DNA of 64,000 bases, taken from contig OZ024722.1 of assembly GCA_964016875.1 (NCBI GenBank), positions 64,129,443-64,193,442 of the forward strand, given 5' to 3'. Position 1 is the stretch's first letter. The number at the start of each line of letters is the position of its first letter. The stretch is from Fallopia convolvulus (Eukaryota > Streptophyta > Magnoliopsida > Caryophyllales > Polygonaceae). Positions 45,111 to 54,263 of this stretch are shown in pieces. The notes under the pieces are model-generated. The model was not told the DNA's origin, ran no database searches, and was given only the letters and a program-made list of their open reading frames with translations. Both the position numbers and the translations under genes were made by a program.

Positions 45111-45302
45111 AAGAAAATCTTGGATGCAAGCAATTCAGTTTTAGTTCCTTTTAGCATGTAACACTTAACAACTTCTAATATATACAACATCTATGCACAG
45201 AGGAAGGATATCAGCCATTAGAAAACTTGTCAAATGATATGAAGTTACCTGAGAAGTTACCTCTTTAGTCAGGCACTGAGGGAATAGAGGACCGGGACTT
45301 GT

Positions 45303-48300
45303 TTACTCCAAGGAAATCATTCCTAGTAACATCCTCAGATGTTCATAGGGTTTTCTGTCCAAGGCCTTAGTAAAAATATCTGCCACTTGATTTTCAGTCC
45401 TACAATGATCCATCTTGATGAAACCTTTTTCAACATTATCTCGTAAAAAATGATGTCGAATATCTATATGTTTGGTTCTAGAATGATGCACTGGATTTTT
45501 GGAGATATTGATTGCACTTGTATTATCACATAAGATAGGAATAGTTCCAAGAGACATACCAAAATCCACCAATTGCTGTTTTAACCATAATACCTGGGAA
45601 CAACAGGCAGCTGCTGCGACATACTCCGCTTCAGCCGTTGAAAGAGCAACCGAATTTTGCATCTTCGATCCCCAAGACACCAAACAGGGACCAAGAAATT
45701 GGGCCATGCTTGATGTGCTCTTCCTATCTACCAAGTGACCTGCAAAATCTGCATCCGAGAATCCGACAAGATGGAACGAGTTGTGTCTTGGATACCACAG
45801 ACATAACCCATCGTTCCCTTTCAAGTATCGCAGAATTCTCTTCACTTCTTTCAGATGTGTTTCTTTAGGATTGGCCTGGAATCTAGCACAAAGACACACA
45901 CTGAACATAATATCTGGCCGGCTGGCCGTTAGGTACAATAGGGAACCAATCATGCCACGGTACATCGTTTGATCAACATCAACACCATTTAGATCAGCAT
46001 CAAGACGAGTATTAGGAGAAATAGGGGTATCAAAACTTTTTGTAGAATCCATACCATACTTCTTCAATAGTTCCTTGATGTACTTTTGTTGATGTACCTT
46101 TGTTCCCTCATCACTTTGTACCACTTGTAGACCAAGAAAGAAAGTAAGTTCACCGATCATGCTCATCTCAAACTCACAACTCATGAGATTCTTGAAGCTT
46201 TCTACAAGTTTAGGGTTAGTAGAACCAAATATAATATCATCAACATAAACTTGAACTACTAAAACCTCACCGTCTTGTTCCCTTAGGAACAATGTCTTGT
46301 CAATCACACCACGTCTGTATCCATTGGCTAATAGAAACTGAGCAAATCTATCATACCAAGCACGAGGAGCCTGTTTTAGACCGTAAAGGGCCTTATCCAG
46401 CACATAGACATGGTCAGGGTGATCAACATCTTCAAATCCTGGAGGTTGTAGTACATAAACCTCTTCTTGTAGGTACCCATTCAGGAATGCTGTCTTCACA
46501 TCCATTTGATACAACTTGAATCCTCTGTGAGCAGCATAGGCGATTAGAAGACGAATGGCTTCTATTCTTGCAACAGGAGCGTACGTTTCATCGTAGTCAA
46601 TCCCTTCTTGTTGATTGTACCCTTTTGCTACAAGTCTCGCCTTATTCCTTGTGACAGCTCCGATGTCATCAAGTTTATTCTTGAAAACCCATTTTGTTCC
46701 TATAGCCATTTTGTGCTTTGGCTTGGGAACTAATCTCCATACTTTGTTCCTTTCGAACTGGTGTAGTTCCTCTTGCATAGCAACTATCCAGTCAGGGTCT
46801 TTTAATGCTTCCTTCACATTCTTTGGCTCTGCAAGAGATATAAACGCATTGAAAGCACAAAAATTCTTAATAGAGGAACGAGTAAGCACACCTTTATCAT
46901 ATGGAGTGATGATGTTGTCAACAGGATGATCCCTCTTTTGATGGTAATTTCTGACTTCAATTTGAGTGGGATTTGTACGTGACTCCTCTTGTTCCTGTTG
47001 GGTTGTCGTTCCATGTGACGTTCCTTCACCATGATCTTCCTCTATTTCTTCATTTTGTGAAGTATCATCCTCAGGAACTAGGGCACTTTCTGTGTCATCT
47101 CCATCCAAGTCAGGACTTGGAGACATAACATCATCATTTGGAGCTTGTGCACCTTTATCTGGATCGACTTCATCATCTGAATCTGCATTTAGAACCTTCA
47201 GTACATCCTCGTTACTAGAGAGGTTCCCTCCATTTTTGGACTCGTCAAAGACAACATGAATACTTTCTTCAAACTTCTTAGTCCTTTTATTGAACACCTT
47301 GTAAGCCTTGCTGTTGGATGCATATCCCAGAAAGATACCTTCGTCACTCCTTGGATCAAACTTGCTAAGCTCGTCTTTTCCGTTGTTGTGAATAAAGCAC
47401 CTGCACCCAAAGACTTTCAAGTGGGAAATATTTGGCTTTCTGCCCTTGATTAGTTCATATGGAGTTTTAGAGAAGTTGGAAATGATGTAGCAAGCGGTAC
47501 CGACTGCCTCAGCCCAAAAGGACCGAGGCAAGTTACTTGCCAACATCATAGTTCGAGCCATGTTTTGTAGTGTTCCATTCTTTCTCTCAGCTACGTTGTT
47601 CTGTTGAGGAGTCCTTGGCGCAGAGAAGTTATGAGAAACTCCATGTTCATCACAGTAGCTATGAAACATGGAATTCTTGAACTCTGTTCCATTGTCAGAC
47701 CTGATAGATTTTAACTTCTGCTCTGTTGATGCTTCTACCTTCTTGATCCAGCTTTTCAAAGCCATGAACGTCTCATCTTTGGAACCTAGAAAGAGATTCC
47801 ATGTATATCTAGTAAAATCATCAACAATAACAAAAATGTACCTGCTACCACCATGGCTTCTCACCCACATGGGACCACACAAATCCATATGTATCATCTC
47901 AAGGGGATGAGAGGTGCTGACTGACAACTTAGGCTGAAAAGATGACTTGTTTTGTTTTCCTTTTGCACACTCTTCACACAAGCTTTCCTTTTCTGTAAGA
48001 ACTTTGGGAAGTCCTACCACCAGGTTTTGTGAGTAAAGTTTGTGAATTCCTCGATGATTTGCATGACCAAACCTCCTATGCCAGAGGTCAGTCTTGTCAC
48101 CTAATGTTACAAAGCAAAGATCTTCTTGTGGTTGGAAACTTGAGTCGACAAAGTACACATTGTTGCGCCTCTTTCCTTTCAGGACCACAAGATTTGATTT
48201 CAGGTTCTTGATCATACAGCCTTCTGAGGTGAAGGATACCTCGTTGTTCCCTTGGTCACAAAGCTGAGCAATACTCAACAAGTTGTAACTAAGACCTTTC

Positions 48301-48518
48301 ACCAAGCTTACATCTCTAACGCTGATCTTGTCATTTAGCTTGACTTCACCTGTTCCAATGATTTCTCCTTGATTGTTGTTGCCAAAGGAAATGTTTCCTC
48401 CAGCTTTGTTTTGAAGTGAGGACAGAATACTCTTGTTCCCTGTCATGTGACATGAACACCCGCTGTCAAGGATCCAGCGGATGTTCCCCTTCACTTCAAC
48501 CTGCAAGTAAGAAATCAC
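45303..48518 (-). CDS. SIRE pol: protease, integrase, RT, RNase H
   Basis: An uninterrupted frame of 1,071 codons. Domains in order: protease with WILDSGCSCHMTG (about residues 14-27); integrase with HRRFGHANHRG and CEECAKGKQ zinc-binding parts, then DLCGPM, RSDNGTEF and PQQNNVAERKN; a long acidic hinge; reverse transcriptase with QMDVKTAFLNGYLQEEV and the catalytic YVDDIIFG; RNase H with STAEAEYVAAAACCSQVLW. The start is not natural: this domain is normally fused to gag, but the frame is closed upstream by stops at 48519 onward, next to TTACTTGCAG. All visible catalytic residues are present. Confidence 0.9.
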   Translation of the reverse strand: MISYLQVEVKGNIRWILDSGCSCHMTGNKSILSSLQNKAGGNISFGNNNQGEIIGTGEVKLNDKISVRDVSLVKGLSYNLLSIAQLCDQGNNEVSFTSEGCMIKNLKSNLVVLKGKRRNNVYFVDSSFQPQEDLCFVTLGDKTDLWHRRFGHANHRGIHKLYSQNLVVGLPKVLTEKESLCEECAKGKQNKSSFQPKLSVSTSHPLEMIHMDLCGPMWVRSHGGSRYIFVIVDDFTRYTWNLFLGSKDETFMALKSWIKKVEASTEQKLKSIRSDNGTEFKNSMFHSYCDEHGVSHNFSAPRTPQQNNVAERKNGTLQNMARTMMLASNLPRSFWAEAVGTACYIISNFSKTPYELIKGRKPNISHLKVFGCRCFIHNNGKDELSKFDPRSDEGIFLGYASNSKAYKVFNKRTKKFEESIHVVFDESKNGGNLSSNEDVLKVLNADSDDEVDPDKGAQAPNDDVMSPSPDLDGDDTESALVPEDDTSQNEEIEEDHGEGTSHGTTTQQEQEESRTNPTQIEVRNYHQKRDHPVDNIITPYDKGVLTRSSIKNFCAFNAFISLAEPKNVKEALKDPDWIVAMQEELHQFERNKVWRLVPKPKHKMAIGTKWVFKNKLDDIGAVTRNKARLVAKGYNQQEGIDYDETYAPVARIEAIRLLIAYAAHRGFKLYQMDVKTAFLNGYLQEEVYVLQPPGFEDVDHPDHVYVLDKALYGLKQAPRAWYDRFAQFLLANGYRRGVIDKTLFLREQDGEVLVVQVYVDDIIFGSTNPKLVESFKNLMSCEFEMSMIGELTFFLGLQVVQSDEGTKVHQQKYIKELLKKYGMDSTKSFDTPISPNTRLDADLNGVDVDQTMYRGMIGSLLYLTASRPDIMFSVCLCARFQANPKETHLKEVKRILRYLKGNDGLCLWYPRHNSFHLVGFSDADFAGHLVDRKSTSSMAQFLGPCLVSWGSKMQNSVALSTAEAEYVAAAACCSQVLWLKQQLVDFGMSLGTIPILCDNTSAINISKNPVHHSRTKHIDIRHHFLRDNVEKGFIKMDHCRTENQVADIFTKALDRKPYEHLRMLLGMISLE

Positions 48519-48594
48519 GTTTTAACGACCCAGACCTGCTTAGCCTTCCCGGGTCGGTTAGCATAGCTCATAGAATGATAAATTTGTGATTGAA

Positions 48595-49574
48595 CTAAAG
48601 TAGCTTTCTGTGGGCTCTTTGAACTAGAGGCAACACTTGAGAGATCAACATAGTTTTTCCCTTTGTCAGCTTTAGAGTTTTGCTTCTTTTGTGGTTGTGG
48701 AACTGGTTTCTTTTTATTTTGATGAGATTTGTCATACCCTTGATTTTTCTTACCAGACCACTGTTTCTTGTTGTTCCCTTTGTTCTGGTTTTGCCTTCCC
48801 TTTTAGACTCTTCTAATCTAACTTTACAGTCTTTCTGAATATGACCTCCCCCACCACAGTGAAAGCACACCCCGTAATATTCGCCAAGATAGCGCTTAGG
48901 ATGTGGTTTCTGGAGGGTACGTTCCTTCGCACGTTCCTTGGAAGGAACTCTGTGCTGGTTCCCTTGAGACTGTTTTAAGTATATTTTATGAGCCGTTTTA
49001 CCAGAATACCATTCAGTGTTGTTGTTCAGATTACTTTCTAGAATCTTGACTCTACTCTCTAGATGAGTTACCTTATCTCTAGCGGATTGCAATTCCCTAG
49101 CTTTTCTTTCCATTTTCTCTTCAAAGGTAAGGTCATTAGGAGGATATTCAGATTTGTTTTTACCATAACCAATACCACACCTAGCAGGATTAAACTCAAC
49201 TTGAGTTCGTTTGTTAAGCTCATTCTCTAAATCCTCTCCTCTGAGTTTAAAGATAAGTAGATCCGATCTAAGTTCATTATTGGTTTCAGTGAGAGTCTTA
49301 ATATCTTTCCTTGTGAACAAGGAACAACATTGGTAACTATAGACTCTGATAATTTTTCTTCAAGATTATGACATTTCTCATCAGAGGCTCCTATTTCTTC
49401 TTGCATCTTTAGATTATCTTCAAAAAGTCTTTTAACAATGATAAGAAGATCAGATTGTTTAACATTCTTTAAGCTATCAAAGATAAGAAGATCAGATTGT
49501 TTAACATTCTTTAAGCTATCAAGGAATTGATCAGGAGTTACCTCTGGGTCAGCATCCTCAGTCTTCAGAGTCAT
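48595..49574 (-). pseudogene. SIRE gag, C-terminal part, frameshifted
   Basis: Two overlapping minus-strand frames (49227-49574 and 48595-49320) together cover a coiled-coil-like region (ENELNKRTQVE, KMERKARELQSARDKVTHLE) and a second CCHC knuckle CFHCGGGGHIQKDC. At least one frameshift separates it from gag N-term and another lies near 49320. A 42-nt unit is tandemly duplicated near 49440-49525, giving a repeated DSLKNVKQSDLLI. After the knuckle the reading becomes atypical, pointing to a further shift before pol. Confidence 0.75.
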
Positions 49575-49585
49575 GGCACAGATCT

Positions 49586-50566
49586 TTAATCATATGAGTC
49601 AAGATCCCATGCAGCGATGTAGGCCTTCTTCTTTTCGTTCCCAGACTCGTTACCTTTGGGACAACTCTTTGCATAGTGACCCTTCTCTTGACAGTTGTAA
49701 CAGGTAACTTCCTTGATGTCCTTCTTCTCTGAGCTAATCTTCTCTTGTTCCTTCCATGCTCCTTGCTTTTTGCGTTTCTTGTAAAAGGCTTTCATTGACT
49801 TTGTTATGAGCGCCACATCAGGGTCCTCCTCTGTAGTATACACCCCTCTTCCTGCGGTGATGTTCGCAATGGCTTTTTCAACCTTGAGAGAAATACCCTT
49901 GCCAGAATTCGAGATGCTACTTTTGATCTTTTCATATCGCTCATAGTCCGTCAGTTTTCCAAAGATTTCATGAAGAGTGCAAGACTTAGTGATTGGATTC
50001 TCTTTCATCAAGCCTCTGGTAACAACATACTTAGGACCGAGGCCATCAATGATCGCAACAACCTTCTCTGATTGAGTGATAGATTTCTCGATCCCTAGAT
50101 GATTGATGCGATTCACCAAAGCTTCAAATTGAGATTGATATGTAGCTATGGTTTCTCCATCCTCCATCTTGAAGTTGTAGAACTCCTTCTTAGCCTCTTT
50201 TTGATGACTTTCTTTCAGATCCGTGCTACCAATGTGCATCTGCTCAATGGCCGCCCATGCTTCTTTGGCAGTTTTGCAGTTCAAAACTCTTAGCAGATCT
50301 TCAGCACCCAGGGCATTGTTTAGAAGCATTTGTGCCTTGAAGTTCTTCTCCATTCCTATCCACTCAGCTGGTCCCCATTCAGATTTCTTGTTCTTCTTGG
50401 CTTCAGGAATGACATAGTCTCCATCCTCAATGACTGACCATGCTTGGTAGTCATTGCTCTTAAGCCAAGTGGCAAAGAGGATTCTCCAGTGGTCGTATTC
50501 TCCAGGAACAAGAAGTGGAGGCTTGTTATTTCCAATTCCGACGTTGGGAGTGTTGTTTGAAGTCAT
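49586..50566 (-). CDS. SIRE gag, N-terminal part
   Basis: From ATG at 50564-50566 (MTSNNTPNVGIGNNKPPLL) the frame codes for about 326 residues of capsid-like gag: WRILFATWLKSNDYQAW, AKEAWAAIEQMHIGST and LIDYERYE-type blocks, then a CCHC knuckle CYNCQEKGHYAKSC near residue 297. It ends prematurely at AAWDLDSYD with TAA, where relatives read on into the coiled-coil part. An open stretch upstream of the ATG lies in the leader and LTR and is not gag. Confidence 0.85.
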   Translation of the reverse strand: MTSNNTPNVGIGNNKPPLLVPGEYDHWRILFATWLKSNDYQAWSVIEDGDYVIPEAKKNKKSEWGPAEWIGMEKNFKAQMLLNNALGAEDLLRVLNCKTAKEAWAAIEQMHIGSTDLKESHQKEAKKEFYNFKMEDGETIATYQSQFEALVNRINHLGIEKSITQSEKVVAIIDGLGPKYVVTRGLMKENPITKSCTLHEIFGKLTDYERYEKIKSSISNSGKGISLKVEKAIANITAGRGVYTTEEDPDVALITKSMKAFYKKRKKQGAWKEQEKISSEKKDIKEVTCYNCQEKGHYAKSCPKGNESGNEKKKAYIAAWDLDSYD

Positions 50567-50605
50567 TCTGTATTCCTGCACTAACATACAATCTAGAGCA
50601 AACCT

Positions 50606-50617
50606 GCTCTGATACCA
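50606..50617 (-). promoter_or_regulatory. Primer-binding site of SIRE element
   Basis: Minus strand TGGTATCAGAGC two bases inside the 5' LTR, complementary to initiator Met-tRNA. Confidence 0.93.
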
Positions 50618-50619
50618 AT

Positions 50620-51503
50620 TGTTGGATCGTGACGCGTTAGTAACAATACAGGGAACTAGTAAGGTTCCCTGGGCAGCGGAAATAAACAATAGAACACAGA
50701 ATTTAGAGAGAAAAACTTTCTGTCCGACCAACAAGTCGTAGAAAGAAAAAACCTCTACCCCTGAGACTCCTTCTCAGAGGATTTTCAATAGAATACTTTT
50801 ATTAAGTTTCAACGATTACAAGGCAAGTCAAGTTCCCTGGTAACTAAGGCACCGACCAAAGTTCAACCAACTAGACTTCTACAACCCTAAGCGTAAACCT
50901 AAGACAAAGTAAACTACTGACTTACTTGTGGATTCTTCACCGGAAAAAGCCACACACTCAGACACTTGAAAAGCTCTCTCTTCAAGTTCGTCGTCTTCGT
51001 TCACTCTCCAAACCACACTTTTAACCCTAGCTATTTATAAGATAAGTTAAGTCTGATCTCACACGTAATTCTTGCCTAATTACGCTGATATTCCACTTAA
51101 CAAATCCCACACAATAAGGAAAAAGATTGTTTGTGATTTCGGATCCTCAACCATGCCGATTCTTCCCAAAACCGAATGATCTCGGATTTCCTAAGATAAG
51201 ATTGTGTGAAGATTGATCTTATCCTCTCTTTTATCTCCTTAAGCAACCGCCTACAGCTGGAAATCTTCGTAGAAGATCGCTCGCCGAAGATAAGGTAACT
51301 TGCCATTTATAGAAAGTCGCGTTCCTTCTGAGAAGCGCTTCCTAAATCTGTCACTCGTTCCCTCCATCGTTCCTCACGATGTTCCATCACTCGTGACCAT
51401 GTACCTGTTTTCCTGAAACACTTACATGTAGAAGCAAGTTATATTAACTAAGTTTGTTATCATCAAAACTAAGAGAAACCATGGAACAACTATTGTTCCA
51501 ACA
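50620..51503 (-). repeat. SIRE element 5' LTR
   Basis: The 5' LTR of the minus-strand element. Small differences from the 3' LTR are spread over its length. Confidence 0.95.
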
Positions 51504-51895
51504 GACTAAATCTCAATGACAATTAATGCCCCACATTTTATACATAATATATGATTTCTATAGATAAAAAAAATTAATCATTCTTTCAATTGACATTTGA
51601 TATTCTATGAGAGTAAGCATCCAATGACCATAAAAAGGTCACATAAAGAATAATTTATAGCATCCAATGAGCATAATAAGAATTTTTTGGGAATATTTTT
51701 ACAATTGACCTTTAAATTAATTGAATTTATTGTTAACATTCTTTAATTTCAATTGACCTTTGATCTCCTATGAGACTAAGCATCCAATGAGCATAAAAAG
51801 GTAACATAAAGAATAATTTATAGCATCCAATGATATATTTAATTAAAACATAAACAATGAGAACCCGTGCGATAGCACAGGCCATCCACCTAGTA

Positions 51896-52036
51896 TATAT
51901 ATATATATATATATAATGCACATTAATTAAACATTAATTAAACATAGGTGACCTCAATAAAATAATGCACATTAATTAAACATAGGTGACCTCAATAAAA
52001 TAATGCACATTAATTAAACATAGGTGACCTCAATAA
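51896..52036 (+). repeat. (TA)n then 38-bp tandem repeat
   Basis: A (TA) run directly after the Helitron end is followed by about three copies of a 38-bp unit containing AATGCACATTAATTAAACAT and AGGTGACCTCAATAA. Confidence 0.85.
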
Positions 52037-52820
52037 TTAAGCACCTAGTTGTAGGAAAAGGATGAGTACCATATTCATATCACTCAACAAAGTAAAATGG
52101 AGCTTCTGAAAAAGTTGTCCTCAATAAGCACTAGCTATAAGTATTAGGGCATACCAATTTTGGAATATTCATTCCTTCATTCATGCCAATAGTTGTTAGC
52201 ATAGAGTAGAATTTTTTTTTTGATAAGAAGAGTAGAATTATTTAAATGACACTAATTGGTAAGAAAATAAATCTTAATTATTACATAAAGTAGTATAAGA
52301 CATTGGTACGAGTATCATAATTTAATTATACTTTGAAAGTTTAGGGAGGAAATCATATTCTTTAAATTCATTAGATTCTTATTTTAATATCATTTAGGAT
52401 TCAACTCCTTACACAAATCTAAAATGATCCAAATTAGATTCGCCATCACGTTGACACAACAAAAATTAATTAAAATGAATAAAAAGGTCCAAATTCACGA
52501 TCATATTGATCAATCTTCAAAATTAAGAACAAAAGTCGGAATCTTTCAAAGCACCCAATTTTTGTTTTTTTGAACATTTCATATTTTCATCGAACACCTT
52601 AAATACATAACTGGGCTATGATATGTCAGAAAGCCCAAAATTTATTCAATAGGCACACACATCTTTAAGATAAAAGACCTAGGATTGGTAAGGTTGTTGT
52701 CTTATTGTGCAATTTCACCCCCTTTGAAAAGAGATTGCTTTTTAGACACTTCTCTTGCATTATTGTGCAATTTCACCCTCTTCTTTTTCTTTTTCCTCTT
52801 ATTTTTGACTAGGGGTTTAG
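52037..52820. other. Intergenic, no gene seen
   Basis: AT-rich sequence without recognisable coding or repeat structure. Confidence 0.5.
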
Positions 52821-52828
52821 GGGTAGAT

Positions 52829-53155
52829 TAGGGCTAAGCACGATTTGAAACCCATCGAACCAAACCGATAAAAAATGAAAATGAAAATCAAAATTTGGTA
52901 TAAGGTTTGATTTGGTTTAAGGTGAATAGACAATCGAATCGAACTGGTTCGTTTTCGGTTTTATCGGTTTGAGATTATAGAAGGTTATTCTTTAGAAATT
53001 TTGAACCGAGCCGAAATTTAACCGAAACCGATCCAAAACTGAAACTTGGGAAATACTTAAACCGAAAACCGAGACGAATAATATCGGTTCGGTTCGGTTC
53101 AGTCTTGTCGATTTGGCTTAAAATTTCAGTTTGAACCGATTCGTACTCAGCCCTA
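52829..53155. mobile_element. hAT-type MITE
   Basis: 327 bp. Ends TAGGGCTAAGCACGATTTGA and, inverted, TAGGGCTGAGTACGAATCGG. Flanks GGGTAGAT (52821-52828) and GTGTAGAT (53156-53163) match at 7 of 8 bases. The body is filled with AACCGAAAC/GGTTCGGTT motifs, so the two strands pair widely. No transposase. Confidence 0.8.
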
Positions 53156-53163
53156 GTGTAGAT

Positions 53164-54255
53164 TATTAAGAACTCAGTTATTGAGATAAGCTAATAATCC
53201 TTAATCAATTAAGAATAATTAATTCCGACCAAAAAAAATTAAGAATAATTAATACATTTCTTAATAAGTAATTCATATGCTAGCTAGCTGCCGCACTATT
53301 GGTACGTTGTGGTAATTGTCATGGCCTTAAAATAAATGACAAATGACACTCTCATGGAAAGACTTTACATGTAAGTAGATCGCTTTGTTTTTTGATGTTA
53401 TTGACCGTTCACATACATTAATTGGGTAAATTGATTATGATATGTTGATCATTATGTGGCTCCTTTTTTTTCAAAAATTTATTTAATTCCTTAAATTAAA
53501 AAAATAGATATATTTTTGTGATAATTAAATTTGACAAAAACATTTTCATTTTATTTACATAAGAGCATTATGAATATAAAATGCAACATATCATATTATC
53601 ACGCACCCATTTAATTAGTATAATGTACGTAGAGTTATATAAACCATATCTACATTAGGAGAAAATGAAGCACATTCGTAGGTCATAATAAATACACTAT
53701 TTTATCTTAATTTTCTAATATTCTTTTTCCCTTTTTTTAGGTCGATCATAAGAAATTAGTTCAGTTTAAATAAGTACGTCAATTTCAAATGTCACAAATT
53801 TTTGATATACATCCAAATCCTACAAAATATCTTTTAAGCAAAATCACAAAAAAGAACTAGTCATTACCATTATACTAGCTATATGAATTTAACTTAGGGT
53901 TCCGCCTAAGTTGCAATAGTTAGTGGAGATAATAAAGAACTTGACATGTTAATCGTTTTCTGGTTGAGATAAGTTTGCTAAAGATAATATATTACAATTA
54001 AATATTATTATTTAATTAAAAATCTATTTGAATAATCATAAAAAATTATATGCTTTTGACCCGCTGGTCAACCCGACTCGTCCGAAAATCCGCATCGACC
54101 CGACCCGATTTAACCTGTGATCCGTAATGATCCGAACCTGAAATGACCTAACCCGAACCCGCACGACCCAACCCAATTAACAGGTCTAAGTATGCATGAT
54201 TGACACAATATGACAACAATTTGTATAAGATATCTTCAAAAGACGTACAAGGCGT
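53164..54255. other. Intergenic; hAT-MITE end at 54055-54188
   Basis: 54055-54188 reads, inverted, TTAGACCTGTTAATTGGG followed by CGGGTT-rich sequence, closely like the start of the MITE at 26739. Its other end was not found. The rest is AT-rich with no gene seen. Confidence 0.5.
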
Positions 54256-54263
54256 CAAGGCTA

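Larger units (their letters stand above)
43191..51503 (-). mobile_element. SIRE/Maximus-type Ty1/copia element, decaying
   Basis: 8,313 bp with LTRs 43191-44082 (892 bp) and 50620-51503 (884 bp), perfect target duplication GACTA (43186-43190 and 51504-51508), Met-tRNA primer site and polypurine tract. By eye the LTRs differ by about seven substitutions and two small indels (a duplicated AACCCTAGCT-type unit and a 2-bp gap), about 1% divergence, so it is young but older than the copia element at 2-9 kb. The long gag with two zinc knuckles, the pol signature (KEALKDPDWI, VLWLKQQL) and the extra 3' region point to the SIRE lineage. Confidence 0.92.
43171..51893 (+). mobile_element. Small non-autonomous Helitron split by SIRE copia element
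   Basis: 5' end TCTATAATACTATAAGACTA (43171-43190). The sequence resumes after the copia element at 51504 and ends CACCTAG at 51893, with host A before and T after, as Helitrons insert between A and T. About 10 nt before the end is the hairpin CCCGTGC-GATA-GCACAGG. Without the copia insertion and one TSD copy it is about 410 bp and non-coding, with an internal direct repeat (51590-51675 and 51755-51833, shared TTTATAGCATCCAATGA). Confidence 0.75.
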
